A DNA stretch of 64,000 nt from Brachyhypopomus gauderio (Eukaryota; Chordata; Actinopteri; Gymnotiformes; Hypopomidae): NCBI RefSeq assembly GCF_052324685.1, contig NC_135223.1, positions 19,475,822 through 19,539,821 on the forward strand, written 5' to 3'. Of the stretch, positions 1 through 13,200 are shown piece after piece. A program made the position numbers and the translations under genes. Every line of letters starts with the position of its first letter. Within the stretch, counting starts at the first letter, position 1. Under the pieces are notes generated by a model, which worked only from the letters and a program-made list of their open reading frames with translations, did no database searches and was not told where the DNA came from.

Positions 1-1787
1 TTTTTGTTTTTTACTTTTTGGTTTTAAGAGGAAGAAAAGGTTTGAACCTCAGTCTGGATACTTGCCGGCAACTACACGAGCAACTACTCTCATCAGACAG
101 CTAATCCTCCACAGCTGTTCTACCATTGCTGACCAAGTCAGGTAGTATGCAGGAGTGGGAGGAGGGAGCAAAGGCACATGGGTGGCCCTTCTGGCTTTAA
201 CTTCTATATTCCAAAAGGGGGAGGCGCAGGACCAAGACACAAGTGCAGGGATATCCCGAAGTGAATATAGAATAACAATACAGCAACAAGAGCATGAGAC
301 CAAAAAAGGACAAACTAGAGATATAAAGACGTGAGCAATGAGTTGTAGCTAGCATTGTGCAGTCCGAAAGGAAATCCTGCATCAAATGATAGCCTGGGTT
401 GTATTCTTTCACTTGAGCAGAAAAACTAGTCTTGACCGTGTAAGGCCATTGACTGAAAGCAGAACTGACATGAGAGTCCATGAAAATGTCACTACCATAG
501 TCAGTTCACAAGATTCATGATGCTGACATGGAAGAGGGGAGTGGCAGCCAAGGGCCCTCATATTTACCAGAAAGTATGCTGGATTACTCCCTTTACCTTC
601 CCCCACCACCATTCCTCCAGACACACAACATGTGTCCACTGCCAGAAATGACATCATCCACAGATTAGCAACCAACCCTGCTTCAGTGGCTGTGAGCCAA
701 TGGCTCTATATGTGAAGCAGGGAAATATACGTACCACCTTGACCAAAGAGTTTTTCCCAAGAGCATCAGTACAACAAACAGCTCAAAACATGAAGAAATA
801 CCTCGGTGTGATTGATGGATCAAATCTGCTTGTTAAATAAAACTTAAGTAACAAATTATTCTTCATCCATTCAAAGGTGAATAAACATCTAGTTTGCTTG
901 AAAACCTGAGAATGATTTGTGTTTCTTTGAAATACAAAGCAGACTGCAACCCATTATACCGTACTATGATCTGAGCACATACATGCACAAAGTTGTGATA
1001 ATATGGTGTTGGATCTGGAGTGCCTTCATTTCCTCCAAGTTTCTTTGGCTTGTGTTTGTCTGTCACCTGAAGAACTGTCACTTTGTAGCATTATCTTCAT
1101 TAATTACATGGCTGTATCATTGGGTTATTGATTCTTGACGTCCTTTATCACTGCTTGCATAGTTGTGATGAAAAGATTATGTTTAAGTGTTTGTGGTTAT
1201 GGTCTGGAAATACAGACGGAATTTAAATGAAATTATATGATGACAGAAAGAATGCAAAGAAGGAGTAAAGGAGGTAAAGCTCTTGTCAAGTTTGGAAAGC
1301 TTCCTGCTGAGATACACAAGGAGAGGTGTGGCCGGTGAGATCAAGAAAGGCGCTCATAACCCTCACAGGAGCGACAATCCGGACTCTGCGCCTTAACCTC
1401 ATGTAAGTAAACTTTCCAAACGCATGCTCATTTCTAATCAGTCGTAAAACTGATGGTAATTACAAAACATTTGCTTAAGTACTGTGTCAAATATAAATTT
1501 AGGTGTTTGTTCATGACATATTAAGGCAGCAGCAATGGTAAAGTATACTAAACTTAAAATATTTATTTTATTCGTTTATTTTCATTTCTATTATATATTT
1601 TCTTTTTAGGAAAAAAAACGATCAAACGAACATTTGTTTGCGGTTGCACGCTAGATTTTAAAACTGACCATCACCAAATTGGGTGTCATTTATATGTTCT
1701 TTGTGTGCGAACCTGCATTTTATTTACTCAACCTACATCAATTTTTTAAAAAGTGAAGTAGCCTATAGCAGTGTACCCAAAATCTGC

Positions 1788-1851
1788 TTTACATCCTAAT
1801 TCGTAACATTTACATCCTAATTCGTAACATTTACATCCTAAACCTAATTCG
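1788..1851. repeat. 21-bp tandem repeat, about 3 copies
   Basis: Two near-identical 21-bp units built around TACATCCTAATTCGTAACA are followed by a third, partly diverged unit. It lies in non-coding DNA and no function is visible. Confidence 0.85.
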
Positions 1852-4800
1852 GTGCGTGGGGACTGGGAGCTAGGTTTTGTGGGTTTAGAGGGAAAAGTTT
1901 AAACTGATGAACTGATGATGTATTTACTTCAACGGTCCATGTATTTGTTTTATTGTATTTATCGGGTTGTGGCGCAAATTCCATCGTTTATTTCTTAATT
2001 GGGCATACCATATGAAATTTTGACCAGTTTTGTTTTTCGTCCTAATATCCTTCCATCGGTTCCTTTCCTTTTACAGAAAGCATACTAGTCTGGCTCCATA
2101 TGAGGACTTAAAAGGAGCTTGTGGTCTCGACTGCTCTGTTTCCTGTTAAACGGGCGGGTTTTGCGTGGGTCTTTAAAGTGGGTAGGATGTTTACAAAATG
2201 GCTTATAAACTAAACTGGACAATGGTGTAGAAGTTTCACCCAGCTTGATAAACAAAGAGCGAACAGTAATAGTTGAACGTCCGTCACCACACTCGTTTCG
2301 AAAAGCAGAGGACAGAAATGTCGAGCAGCTGGGAAGAAAGCTATTTGCCTGGATATATTGTTTATATGTCTCAATACTAACTATTTAGTTTTTCCAGGCT
2401 CAAATCAAATAGGTTTTTAAGAAAACTTTAAAGGCTTTAGAAGCTTTGCAAAAGTCAGGCGAGGAAACATGAAAACATGAAAATGCAGTGCCTTTATAAA
2501 TTGATATAGGTTACCAGTTTTCCTGTTTGCATTTATCCATCCAGTGGTGTTCTCTTGTGTAGTGGTCTCCATAATAATGCATAATGAGGAATTTCCTGCA
2601 GAGGACCTGCAGACTGTGGAGATATAACTGTGCCTTATGACAAGGCTGCAGTGACTGAGATGCTGAAGTTGCACAGATCAAAAATATGGATCTGTCACAG
2701 TCATGCTTCTCACGTCACCACTGGACCTGTATTCTCCTACGCCTCCTTTTGGTCCTCTCTGTGTCGTTTCTGTGGGACATTGTTGAGCACCTGCTATAGT
2801 ACTACTTGGAGTCTGAGCCTTGTACTCTGTAGTTCTGAAGTTTCTTGGGTGTTTTTTGGTGATGTTTTTTGACCTGTCTCTTGTAATTTACCTCTTGTCT
2901 ACCAAATTTGAATGTCCATGTCAGAGTTAGCAGCGTTTGTAATCATAATATAAAAATGTCATCAAAGAAAAATGACAAATTGTCATTGTCATTGACTCAC
3001 TTAACATTTTTGATTGTTAACCATCTGTAAATGACAAAATGAATGCTGAATGTTTGATTACACCCAGCTTCTGGGCCCACTGGCAACAGCTTATCAGATC
3101 ACAAACCAAATTGCATACTACAGTGAAATCAACTTCAACAATAATGTATATAAACGTGCAAGCATGTATATAATGTATATTCGCAAGCACAAGATAAAGC
3201 TCTATAACAGACAGTTTTGATTCTTGTAAATATTTCATATGAAACTATGCTCTGATGCTTGTCCTTTGAAGTGGTGACTTTAGTTTGGTTTGAAATCATT
3301 CTCTATCCCCGAGCCTCCATCTTTACAGAATCCTTCACCTTTTCAGTCATACTACAAACCACCATCCTGCATCAACTGTCCTACATGGCAGATATGGCCA
3401 CATTTTAACACTGAGCTGTAATAAGCTGTAATAAATAACACTGAGATGTAATAAGTCTTAAATAGGGTAAACAGGACAAGGGAATGTGAATGTGATTTGA
3501 TTTTAGAATGAGTTACAATGCATCTTCCTCTGGGCATTTAGTACAAGGCACTAGTTGTTGGTTTCAAGTGAAGAAATGAATGTTTCACATCAAACTAAAG
3601 TCATATCGAACTAAACAGCAGCATTGATAACAAATGGACAAAGATGTCTCCCTAACATTTGGACAGAATTAGATGAATTGGAGTTGGACAGATTTCCTAC
3701 ATCTTAACAAAACAAAGCATTACCAAGGAATTTACTCCACTGCTCTGATTAGTCTGAAAGTATTTTCTTTGCCAAAATGAATTTTGATATCTCTACAATT
3801 TTTTTCAAAGGTATAATATATTTCTTCACTGCCCTTGACTGTGCTCAGCTCTCACTGTGCACCATTCTTCACCTCCTTTGACTTAGTGGGAGTGATCATG
3901 AGCAGCTGTTTCTATCTCAGCCACAAAGCACAGCATTAGAACGAGCAGTCAGCTCAGGAAACGCTTCAGACCTTATCAAAGACAGGATTATTATTCAGAG
4001 CTTGGAACTGCTCCACATCCAGTCACTTAATGACTATAACTTGTGGACATTTTTATTCAACATTCTACCTCTGAAGACTGTAAAAGACACAGAGGTACAT
4101 CCTCCTGTGAATCACTAGCTGCAGTATCCCAGGCTGCCACAGCAAGCAACATCAGCACAAGAAGTGTGCACAGGGAGCTTCTTCTAATGGGCTTCCATGG
4201 CCCAGAAGTTGTATATAGCCTATGCACAATGCCAGCTGGATTGTTGGAAAACACATCATCAGTGGACACAGGAACACTGGAAAAGTGATTAATCAAGCTT
4301 GGAGAAATGCCAGGGGAATGTCACCTACCAGGTTATAATGATCCAGGGCTCATTTTCATGGTTTATACTATTTGTCATACTGGCACTTCAGATATATACT
4401 TTATAGGCAAATGTACATGGACACCTGCCTTACTGTTGATGTTTCGGTTAGTGAAATCAAGGTCAGGACTCTATGTTGGCCACTGCAGATGCTCCACAAC
4501 TCCTACACCATGTCTTCATGGACCTTGATTTGTGCACAGCCTGCAGGGTGCAGTCACACCAAAATAGGAACAGGTCTTCACTTTCTGCTGCCAGAAGGTT
4601 GGAAAAGTTGGAAACATAAAACATTACCCTAAAGTAAAATAAACACATATCAATAGAGTGTTGAATTAATTTTAGGGTTCATTTTAGGGGACGTCTCGGT
4701 ATTAAAAGATGATCAAAAATCTTTCGTGAACACTGATTGAGGGAACATTTGTTGATTCAGCTACAACTTTTGAAGTTCCACACAAGCTCTCAAAGGCATT

Positions 4801-4871
4801 ACAACAGATGGGCCTGAGACAACAGCTCTGAAATCTGCATCAGTAGTAGTGTTGTTTCTGTGATGCCTGTA

Positions 4872-4891
4872 AACCCTAACCCTAACCCCTA
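4872..4891. repeat. Short telomere-like run (CCCTAA)n
   Basis: About two and a half CCCTAA units lie about 125 bp upstream of the collagen VI start codon. This is too short to call a true interstitial telomere; it may be chance or a repair scar. Confidence 0.6.
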
Positions 4892-5015
4892 AGATAAAGT
4901 ACACATTTAAATGATCGCCTACACACCACATCAAAGGGTTGTTATTCACTTCTGTGGGAAGCATGTCCTCACACAGAGCTTGTCTGTTTCCCAGGCTTTA
5001 GGGGACACTGAGGTC

Positions 5016-8000
5016 ATGGGGACGATAAGGGGACTGCTGTTTGTCTTCATCTCTGCATCATGTCTTCTTGCCAGCCATGCACAGAAAACAGGTCCATGTA
5101 CAGCATTATTTTAAATTAATGCATGCATTATTTCAATGATGTTTGAAATTGTCATCCAGGGGATTCTGGGTGTGGAGTTCTAAAATATACCACATTTCCC
5201 CACATTCCTTTCTCTCCAGTGTGCACACAGGAAGCCTTAGCTGATATTGTCTTTCTTGTGGATGGTTCATGGAGCATTGGTTCAGAAAACTTCCAGAAGA
5301 TCCGGGATTTCCTCATCACTTTAGTAAACAGCTTAGATGTGAGGCTTGACAAGGTTCGAATTGGCATGGTACAGTACAGCAACGAACCCCGCATGGAATT
5401 CTACCTTAACAGCTTCCAAGACAAACAGGAGGTCCTCAACTACATCACAACCCTACCATACAAGGGTGGTGGCACCAGAACCGGTCTGGGGCTAGCGTTC
5501 CTGCTGAGACAGCAGTTTGTGGAAGCTGCCGGAAGCCGTGCTAAAGAGGGAGTCCCTCAGATCGCTGTGGTCATCACGGACGGACAGTCGCAGGATGACG
5601 TGGAGCCATTTGCACGGGAAATGAAACAACAGGGGATTATCCTGTATGCCATTGGAATCAAAGATGCTGATATGAAACAACTAAAGGAGATTGCCACTGA
5701 TCCACATGACCATCACATCTACAATGTGGATGATTTCACAGCCCTGCAGGAGATCTCCCAGGGTTTCATCCAGGTTCTATGCACCACAGTGGAGGAAGTC
5801 AAACGTCAAGTATCTCAGGTGCCACAAGGTAAAGTAGCATTGGTCAGTAGCACCTAAACATTAGCAGTGGTGTATTGGAATTACTTGAACACTTGAGGTG
5901 ACATTTACAGGCAGTACCAGAAATAACCAACTCTAAGCCAATACAAAGAATTACTCAACATTTAAAAAAACTTTAGAAAACAATGCAGCTGTGTAAGGAA
6001 GTGATGTGACTTGTGTGGTATTAATGTGTTACATGTTTCTAATCTCCAGGATGCAAGGCAAATTTGGCTGATATTGTCTTCCTTGTGGATGGTTCTAGTA
6101 GCATCGGTGACGACAACTTTCTGAAGGTGAAGCAGTTCCTCCACACATTCATCATGGGTCTTGATCTTAGGCCTAACAAAGTCAGGGTGGGAGTCGTGCA
6201 GTTTAGCAACGACCCTCACACAGAGATTCTGATCGGAGACTACACAGACAAGAACGACCTGCAGGTAAAACTGGACAAAATTGTCTATCGAAAAGGAGGC
6301 ACTGAAACAGGAAAAGCCCTTCGCTTCATTCAGGACAGTTACTTCACCAAAGCTCATGACAGTCGGGCCATGCAGAACGTGCCTCAGATTTTAGTGGTGG
6401 TCACAGATGGAGACTCAGCTGATGATATGAAAATGCCATCGAAGAACCTGCGTAAGCAGGGCTTTTTGATTTTCACCGTGGGGATAGGTTCAGTTGACAT
6501 GAAAGAGCTGCAGTTCATTGCCAACAAACCACATGAACGTTTTGTGATCAGCTTTGACAACTATCAAGAGCTGCTGAAAGCCACTGGCAGTACAATGGAC
6601 AAAGTGTGCGTCTCTATGGAGGACCAGCAGCAGGGTAATTCTGTGGCCATTCATTTCTACTATTTCAAATATAAACTCCAAATCATTTGATGTTAAATAT
6701 ATTTTAAAAATGTGTATTTTGTCATTGTTCAACACAGATGGTTCAAGTCATAGTGCTTGAATAATTTTTTACTTTGTTGGGAAAACACATTTGCTTTATG
6801 TTAATCCATGCCTACACTGGCTTTTCCGTTTATCAATACTGTCAGACACTTCTATTTTTGTTATATCTTTATTTCAGCTCTAGCGCCAAAACTGTCGGAC
6901 GTGTTTGTCTTGGTGGATAGCTCGGCTGAGCAACTCCAACAGGTAACGCAGATTCTCATACGGCTAGCCACGCAACTGAACGTGGGGAGCGCATCCAACC
7001 GAATGGCCCTGGCTCAGTTCAGTGAAGACGTTTCAGTGGAGTTCCTCTTCAATGCTTACAAAACCCGAAATGAGGCCCTCGCACTCATTCGCAAATTCCA
7101 AATCAGAAGCACCGGAGAGCCGCGTAAACTTGGAAAGGCGATGGATTACATCCGTGGTCAAATCCTCAACACTACATCAGGCAGCCGAATCGCACATGGC
7201 TACAAGCAGTACCTGCTGGTGTTAAGTTCAGGAGAGTCTATTGACAGTACAGCCAGGGCAGTGCGAACCTTACAGAAAGAAGGCGTGACCATCATCAATG
7301 TTGACTTACGCAAGGAGATAACGACTACAGAAATTGTACTCCCGAGAACCAGCAGCGATAGTCCTCCTGTGGAAAGAACCGTCATTGCACCTCCGCAAAA
7401 AACCTTCTACACTGCAAGTAGAAGTGTTGGAGAAATAGCACAAGATGTGAGGACTGTTATCGAAACTAAAGAAGTTCTTAACGTAACTGGAGGTTAGTTT
7501 GCCATTTTCAAAGAAATTAATCATTTTAATTAATTAGTATTAATATTAATTTTCTATGGTATCTGTGGAGGGACTTGTAATTTGTTTTAAATTAAAGACC
7601 TAGAGAACACCAGTTACTAAGTGGTGAAGTATTCGTTGCATCATTAATCATTTTATAAAATTTTACAAGTGTAAAATACAAATGAGGCAAAGTCAATTAA
7701 GAATGGAGAAACATTTGGTGTTACTGTGAAAAAACCAAATTTACTTTAAATTCATAATGCTGACAATATAAAGTGCATCAGGTGAGCATAAGATGCTTCC
7801 CATCGTCGTTTCCATCCATGGTAAACTGATATACAAAACAGGCCATTATGCTACGTGCTATTCTATGTATGTATATCGCCATCGTGAATGAAGATGTTTC
7901 TGACTTTGTAGGATGTTTAGTGCACAATCTTAATGCAGCAGCTCCCAAGAGCATTGTATTTCTCTTCAAGGTGCTGATAGCATGGCTAAACTAAATGCTA

Positions 8001-10088
8001 AATACATCACTACACTTCGTTTGACCCTATGCTCTTCATAGCATTTCTGTATATACTCTGGTGATTATAGTATTTGAGTAACTGCTGCTCACCAAACATG
8101 TACACCATGTACTTTTAGAGGCTCTGTAGTTTTGTCTATTCTTCTATACATATGATTAAATAAGGCAGTTGTTGGGTGGTGAAAGGGGTGGGGGAAATTG
8201 TCATAGTAATTGCATTAACAGTAATTGCATTTTACATTTTATATTCTCAAATCAAAACCAGCGGGTAGAGCAACAGTAATAATATTTTGAGTCTTCTCTT
8301 GAGTAATCAAAATACAAAGATTAGCAACAGAATGGCACAGCTAATCCTCAATGCTGAATTAACAGTGATGGTGTTGAACCTAAATCCAAAACTGGAAATT
8401 AGTTTGTGTTACATAGCAAGAAGCAGGTTTTAAGTGCATTTAGCAAAAGCAGTAGATAAATCTACAGGGTTCGCATCCATGTAGAAATGTATCACATAAG
8501 CAACTTGTATGTTTGGGTATATAAGCTTATATAAGCATTTTATATTATAGTATGTTATGGTATATTATAGTATATATTGGTATTTCGCAGTTTCTCCAGC
8601 CACAAGGTTTGTTTGTTGAAGAAGTATTATGCCTTTCTACTAATACTTCAGATGTTTAAATCTTTTCACATGTTTTCATTTCTTTCACAGAATGCAAGTC
8701 AGCACAGCTGGCAGATATTGTTTTTATACTGGACGTGTCGGACAGTGTCACCATGGACAACTTCAAGCTGGTGCGCAGTTTCCTACAGCGCATCATCAGT
8801 GGCCTGGACATGAAGTCTAAAGGTGTGAGGGTGGGGATGGTGCTGTACAGTGACACACCCAAGGCTGAGTTCTACCTCAACACTTTTGACGACAAGGATG
8901 ATATCCTGCAGTATGTTGGAATTTTGCCATACCGGGGTGGGAAGGCGTACACTGGCAAAGCCCTGAAGTTCGCAAGAGAGAAAGTCTTTAGCAAGGAGCT
9001 CGGCAGCCGAAGGGCCTTCGGTGTGCAGCAGATTGCGGTCATCATCACAGACGGCACGTCCGAGGATAATGTCACCACGGAGGCTCTAAAGCTTAGGCGC
9101 TCTGGGGTCCAGGTCTATGCTTTGGGGATCACAGGAATCAACGTAAAACAGCTAACAGAGATCGCATCTTACCCTGCCAGAAGGTTTGTGTTCAGTGTAG
9201 AGAGCTTTGCTAGGCTTAGGAATATGGACAAAATTCTGAGGAACACTCTGTGTAACAATGTTGTCCAGTCAACTGCTGTTAAGACCAATACATACAACTT
9301 AAAGCAAGGTAAGACATTATATTGTGACCCTTGATTGACCTATATTGATATTGAGCAATGTTGACCTATACTATGACCCCAGCAATGTAAAGCCTTTTGT
9401 GATACATCACACATGAAATATGTCAAACAAACCTGTACACTATTTCCTCCATGCTGCAATTTTAGGATGTAAACAGACAGAAGAAGCAGACATCTATTTC
9501 CTCATTGACCATTCCGGGAGTATTAATCCTCCAGATTTTGAGGAGATGAAAAGGTTCATCCTGGAGTTTCTGCTGGTGTTTACTATCGGGCCAAATCGAG
9601 TCCGTGTGGGTGTGGTCAAGTTTGCCGATACGCCCACCCTGGAGTTTACAGTGATGGAATATAAAGACAGAACTTCCATTGAAAAAGCTGTAAATGACAT
9701 TGTCCAGATAGGAGGAGGCACAGAGACAGGCAAGGGTCTCACCTTCATGGGCCCACTCTTCAAGAAGGCCAAAGAGACGCGTAGCCATAAAGTTCCTGAA
9801 ATTCTTATCGTCATCACTGATGGAGAGTCGCAGGATCGGGTAAAAGAGCCAGCAGATAAGCTGAGGGAACAGGGCGTGTCTATCTACGCCATTGGAGTAA
9901 AAGCTGCAAATGAGCCTGAGCTCCTGGAAATAGCAGACAACTCTAAGAAGATGTTCTTCGTAACCAACTTTGATGCACTGACGCCCCTTAAGACAGAAAT
10001 TATCGCTGATATTTGTTCAGAAGAGGGTAAGGTGTCATATAAGTGGTTATTTAGTATATAGTTTATAGTGGTTATTTAGTAACCACAG

Positions 10089-10172
<84 letters not shown>

Positions 10173-10175
10173 TGC

Positions 10176-10230
<55 letters not shown>

Positions 10231-13200
10231 CACAAAGCATTATTGTCCTATTCAAAACATTAATTAACATGTTGTCAGTCGCTGAGGATTATGTTGGCAC
10301 TCATTTCATCTTCATTCTCATAGCCTGCAAGGACATGCTAGCGGATATCATCTTCTTGGTTGATGGCTCAGGCAGCATTGCTCCACAAGACTTCCAGAAG
10401 ATGAAGAGGTTCATGAATGCCTTGGTGTCTGAGTTTATAATTGGAAGCAAAAGTGTGCAGGTTGGAGTAACGCAGTTCAGCTCATACCCACTGGATGTAC
10501 TTGGCCTCAATAGCGTTCATGACAAACAACAAATACAAGACGCCATTAATGGCATGCAGCAGCTGGGCCAAAACACTTTAATGGGACATGCACTGAGATC
10601 CTTGTCAAGTTCCTTTGATCCATCCATGGGAGGCCGTCCTGGTGCTCCACAGTTCCTTATTCTGATCACAGATGGCAAGGCCCAGGATGAGGTAAGCCTC
10701 CCAGCCAAAGCCCTCAAGGACAAAGGTATAATCATTTATTCCATAGGAGTGGAACATGCTGACCATGCTCAGCTGAGCCAGATCAGCCTCCCTACAGGCC
10801 ATGTGTATATGGAGAGGGATTTTGATGCCTTGGAGTTCTTACGTGAAGATCTGCAATTAAAGATCTGCACTTCTGCTGATGGTGAGTGATGCCAATATGA
10901 AATATAATTGCATGTGCACAATGTTATAGTTATAAGGCAGGTGATCACAACTTTTAGTACACTTTAATTACTTCCATACAAATTCCTTCACAGGTATAGG
11001 GTATTCAATTTAATTGAAGACTGAATTACAAATTAACCACAAGATTTTTATTTCAAACATAAATAATTAAATACATATAAAAATAAATTGTTTCCTTCTT
11101 TAGAATGTCCGAAATCACAGGTGGCAGACGTTGTCTTCTTAGTGGATGGTTCATATAGCATCGCTGAAAAGGACTTTGAGAGCATGAAGGTCTTCATGAA
11201 TTCAGTAGTGAAAACCACTCAAGTTGGGCAAGATAACGTCCGATTTTGCACAATTGTCTATTCGGACACCCCTCAAGTCCATTTCCTCCTTAACCAGTAT
11301 GACAGCACCAAACAAGTTCAGGCAGCCATCAGTGCTCTGAGATCCCCTGGTGGAAACACCTACACGGGCAAGGCTCTGCAGTACTGCCTACAGCACTTTG
11401 GCCCTGACAGCGGCGGAAGAGCCAAACAAGGGGTCCCACAGCTGCTGTTTGTTATCACAGACGGTGAAGCCACAGACCCAGAGGATTTACCAAAAGCATC
11501 TAATGATCTTCATTCTCGTGGAGTTAGCGTGTATGGTATTGGCGTGGCCAGTGCGAAACGTAGTGAGCTAGAGATCATCACCAGAGACAAAAGTAAGGTT
11601 TTCCAGGTTGATGACTATGAAGCGTTGAAAGCCCTACAGCGTAACATCTCCAGTGCCATCTGCAACAACACAAAACTGGGTGAGTACGTGGCATCAGGAT
11701 ATAAGTCAGCCTAAAATACGAGGCTTTAAACTGGGTTTTATTAGCTTATTATAAACTTTATTAGCTTATTAGCAAGCATGTGATTAAAAAAAAACATGCT
11801 GCTCCTCATCTGAATCTATGAAATACTAAATACGAAAATACACCAAGCATATGCTTTGTGTGATTTCACAGTTTTCACCTTCGTCAGAATGACATAGTGC
11901 TTAGAATCTACTTGATCTTGATGTTTTGCAGAATGTACGAAACAATCAGCTGATTTGGTTATTTTGATTGATGGCTCTGAGAGCATCAAAAGCCAGCCCT
12001 GGAAGATCATGATCAATTTCCTGCTCAGCCTCGTTGACAGTCTTCGCATCAGAGAGGACCTCTTCAGAATAGGTATAGCCCAGTTCAGTACAGGATACAG
12101 AAAGGAGTTTTACTTGAATGAATTTAAGGACGCAGATGCTGTGAAGAAAGCCATCCAGGACATCAAGCAGATGAAAGATGGGACGTACATCGGGGCTGCT
12201 CTGACTAAAGTTCAGGAGTTCTTCCAAGCCGACAAAGGGAGCCGCTTGCAAAGTGGCATCTCCCAGAACCTGCTGCTGATCACTGATGGAGAGTCAACGG
12301 ACGAAGTCCAAGACGCTGCTGAGAAGCTGAGGGCCAAGGGCATCGGGATACTTGCAGTGGGCATAGGTGAAATCTCACAAGAACAGCTCCGCCAAATAGC
12401 TAAAGACAGGGTGTTTTTACTGGACAATTTTGACCACTTGAAACTCAACACAACCACGCAGAAGGTGATTGATATCCTTTGCAATGATCAAGAACCACCT
12501 GAAACTGCATCCAGTAAGTACAAAGAAAATTTATTTCTGAATACAGCTGAACATACATAGAGGTGTAGCCACATAGTATTGAGATATCTATTATGTGATG
12601 CAGCATCATTGTTATCGAATGGCATAATTTCCCTCGGCCACACAATATCCATTTCATGTGTTCCAGGAATTCTTATATATTTTTCCTCACAGGTTGCACT
12701 GTTGAAATTGGTATTGGATTTGATATCTCCCGTGTCCGTACAAGCTCACAGTCTCTATTCACTGGCCAGTTTCAACTCCAAGTCCATCTGCCAGAGATCA
12801 TCAGGCACGTCTCGAAACTGTATAATGTGTGTTGTATTGACAAGCCAACACTGGAAACCCGCACAGGCTTTCGATTGGTTGACAGGGGTGGCAAGATACT
12901 CTACGACACGAACTTTGAGACATATAGTGATGATGTGCTGAACAAAGTGATGGCACTGCAGCTATCTCAACCACTGGCATTCAACCCTCAGCTCCTGCAC
13001 TCTTTCCAGGATAAATTTGCACACTCCATTGTTGGGGCGAAGGTGAGCCTGTTAATGGCAATGTCGGCACACATGCACTGAAAAGCATCTTCTTCTTTCA
13101 CAATTTCTAATGAGAATGTCAGTGTTCTTCTTTCGGGATGAATACATGTAAATATATAAAGTAAAATCAAGCCAAGTAACTAAATTAAATCTGAATGTCC

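Larger units (their letters stand above)
1..5015. other. Upstream non-coding region
   Basis: I see no convincing gene here. The open frames are short, lack family resemblance and do not join through splice sites. The stretch contains a small 21-bp tandem repeat and a short telomere-like run, listed separately. A 5' untranslated exon and promoter for the collagen VI gene are probably present, because its first coding exon begins only a few codons before the signal peptide. A donor-like GTAAGT at about 1403 could end such an exon, but nothing else supports it. Confidence 0.6.

Noticed and set aside
1340..1402. Possible non-coding first exon ending at a GTAAGT donor
   Set aside because: A lone donor-like sequence, more than 3.5 kb upstream and without a matching acceptor near 5016, is not enough evidence.
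4043..4296. Overlapping open frames on both strands, with weak similarity to Tc1-type transposase (STRSVHRELLLMGFHG)
   Set aside because: Only one short block resembles a Tc1 helix-turn-helix region. No inverted repeats or DDE motifs were seen, so I do not call an element.
10076..10270. Repetitive Cys-Val or His-Thr open frames
   Set aside because: Translation of a (TG)n microsatellite.
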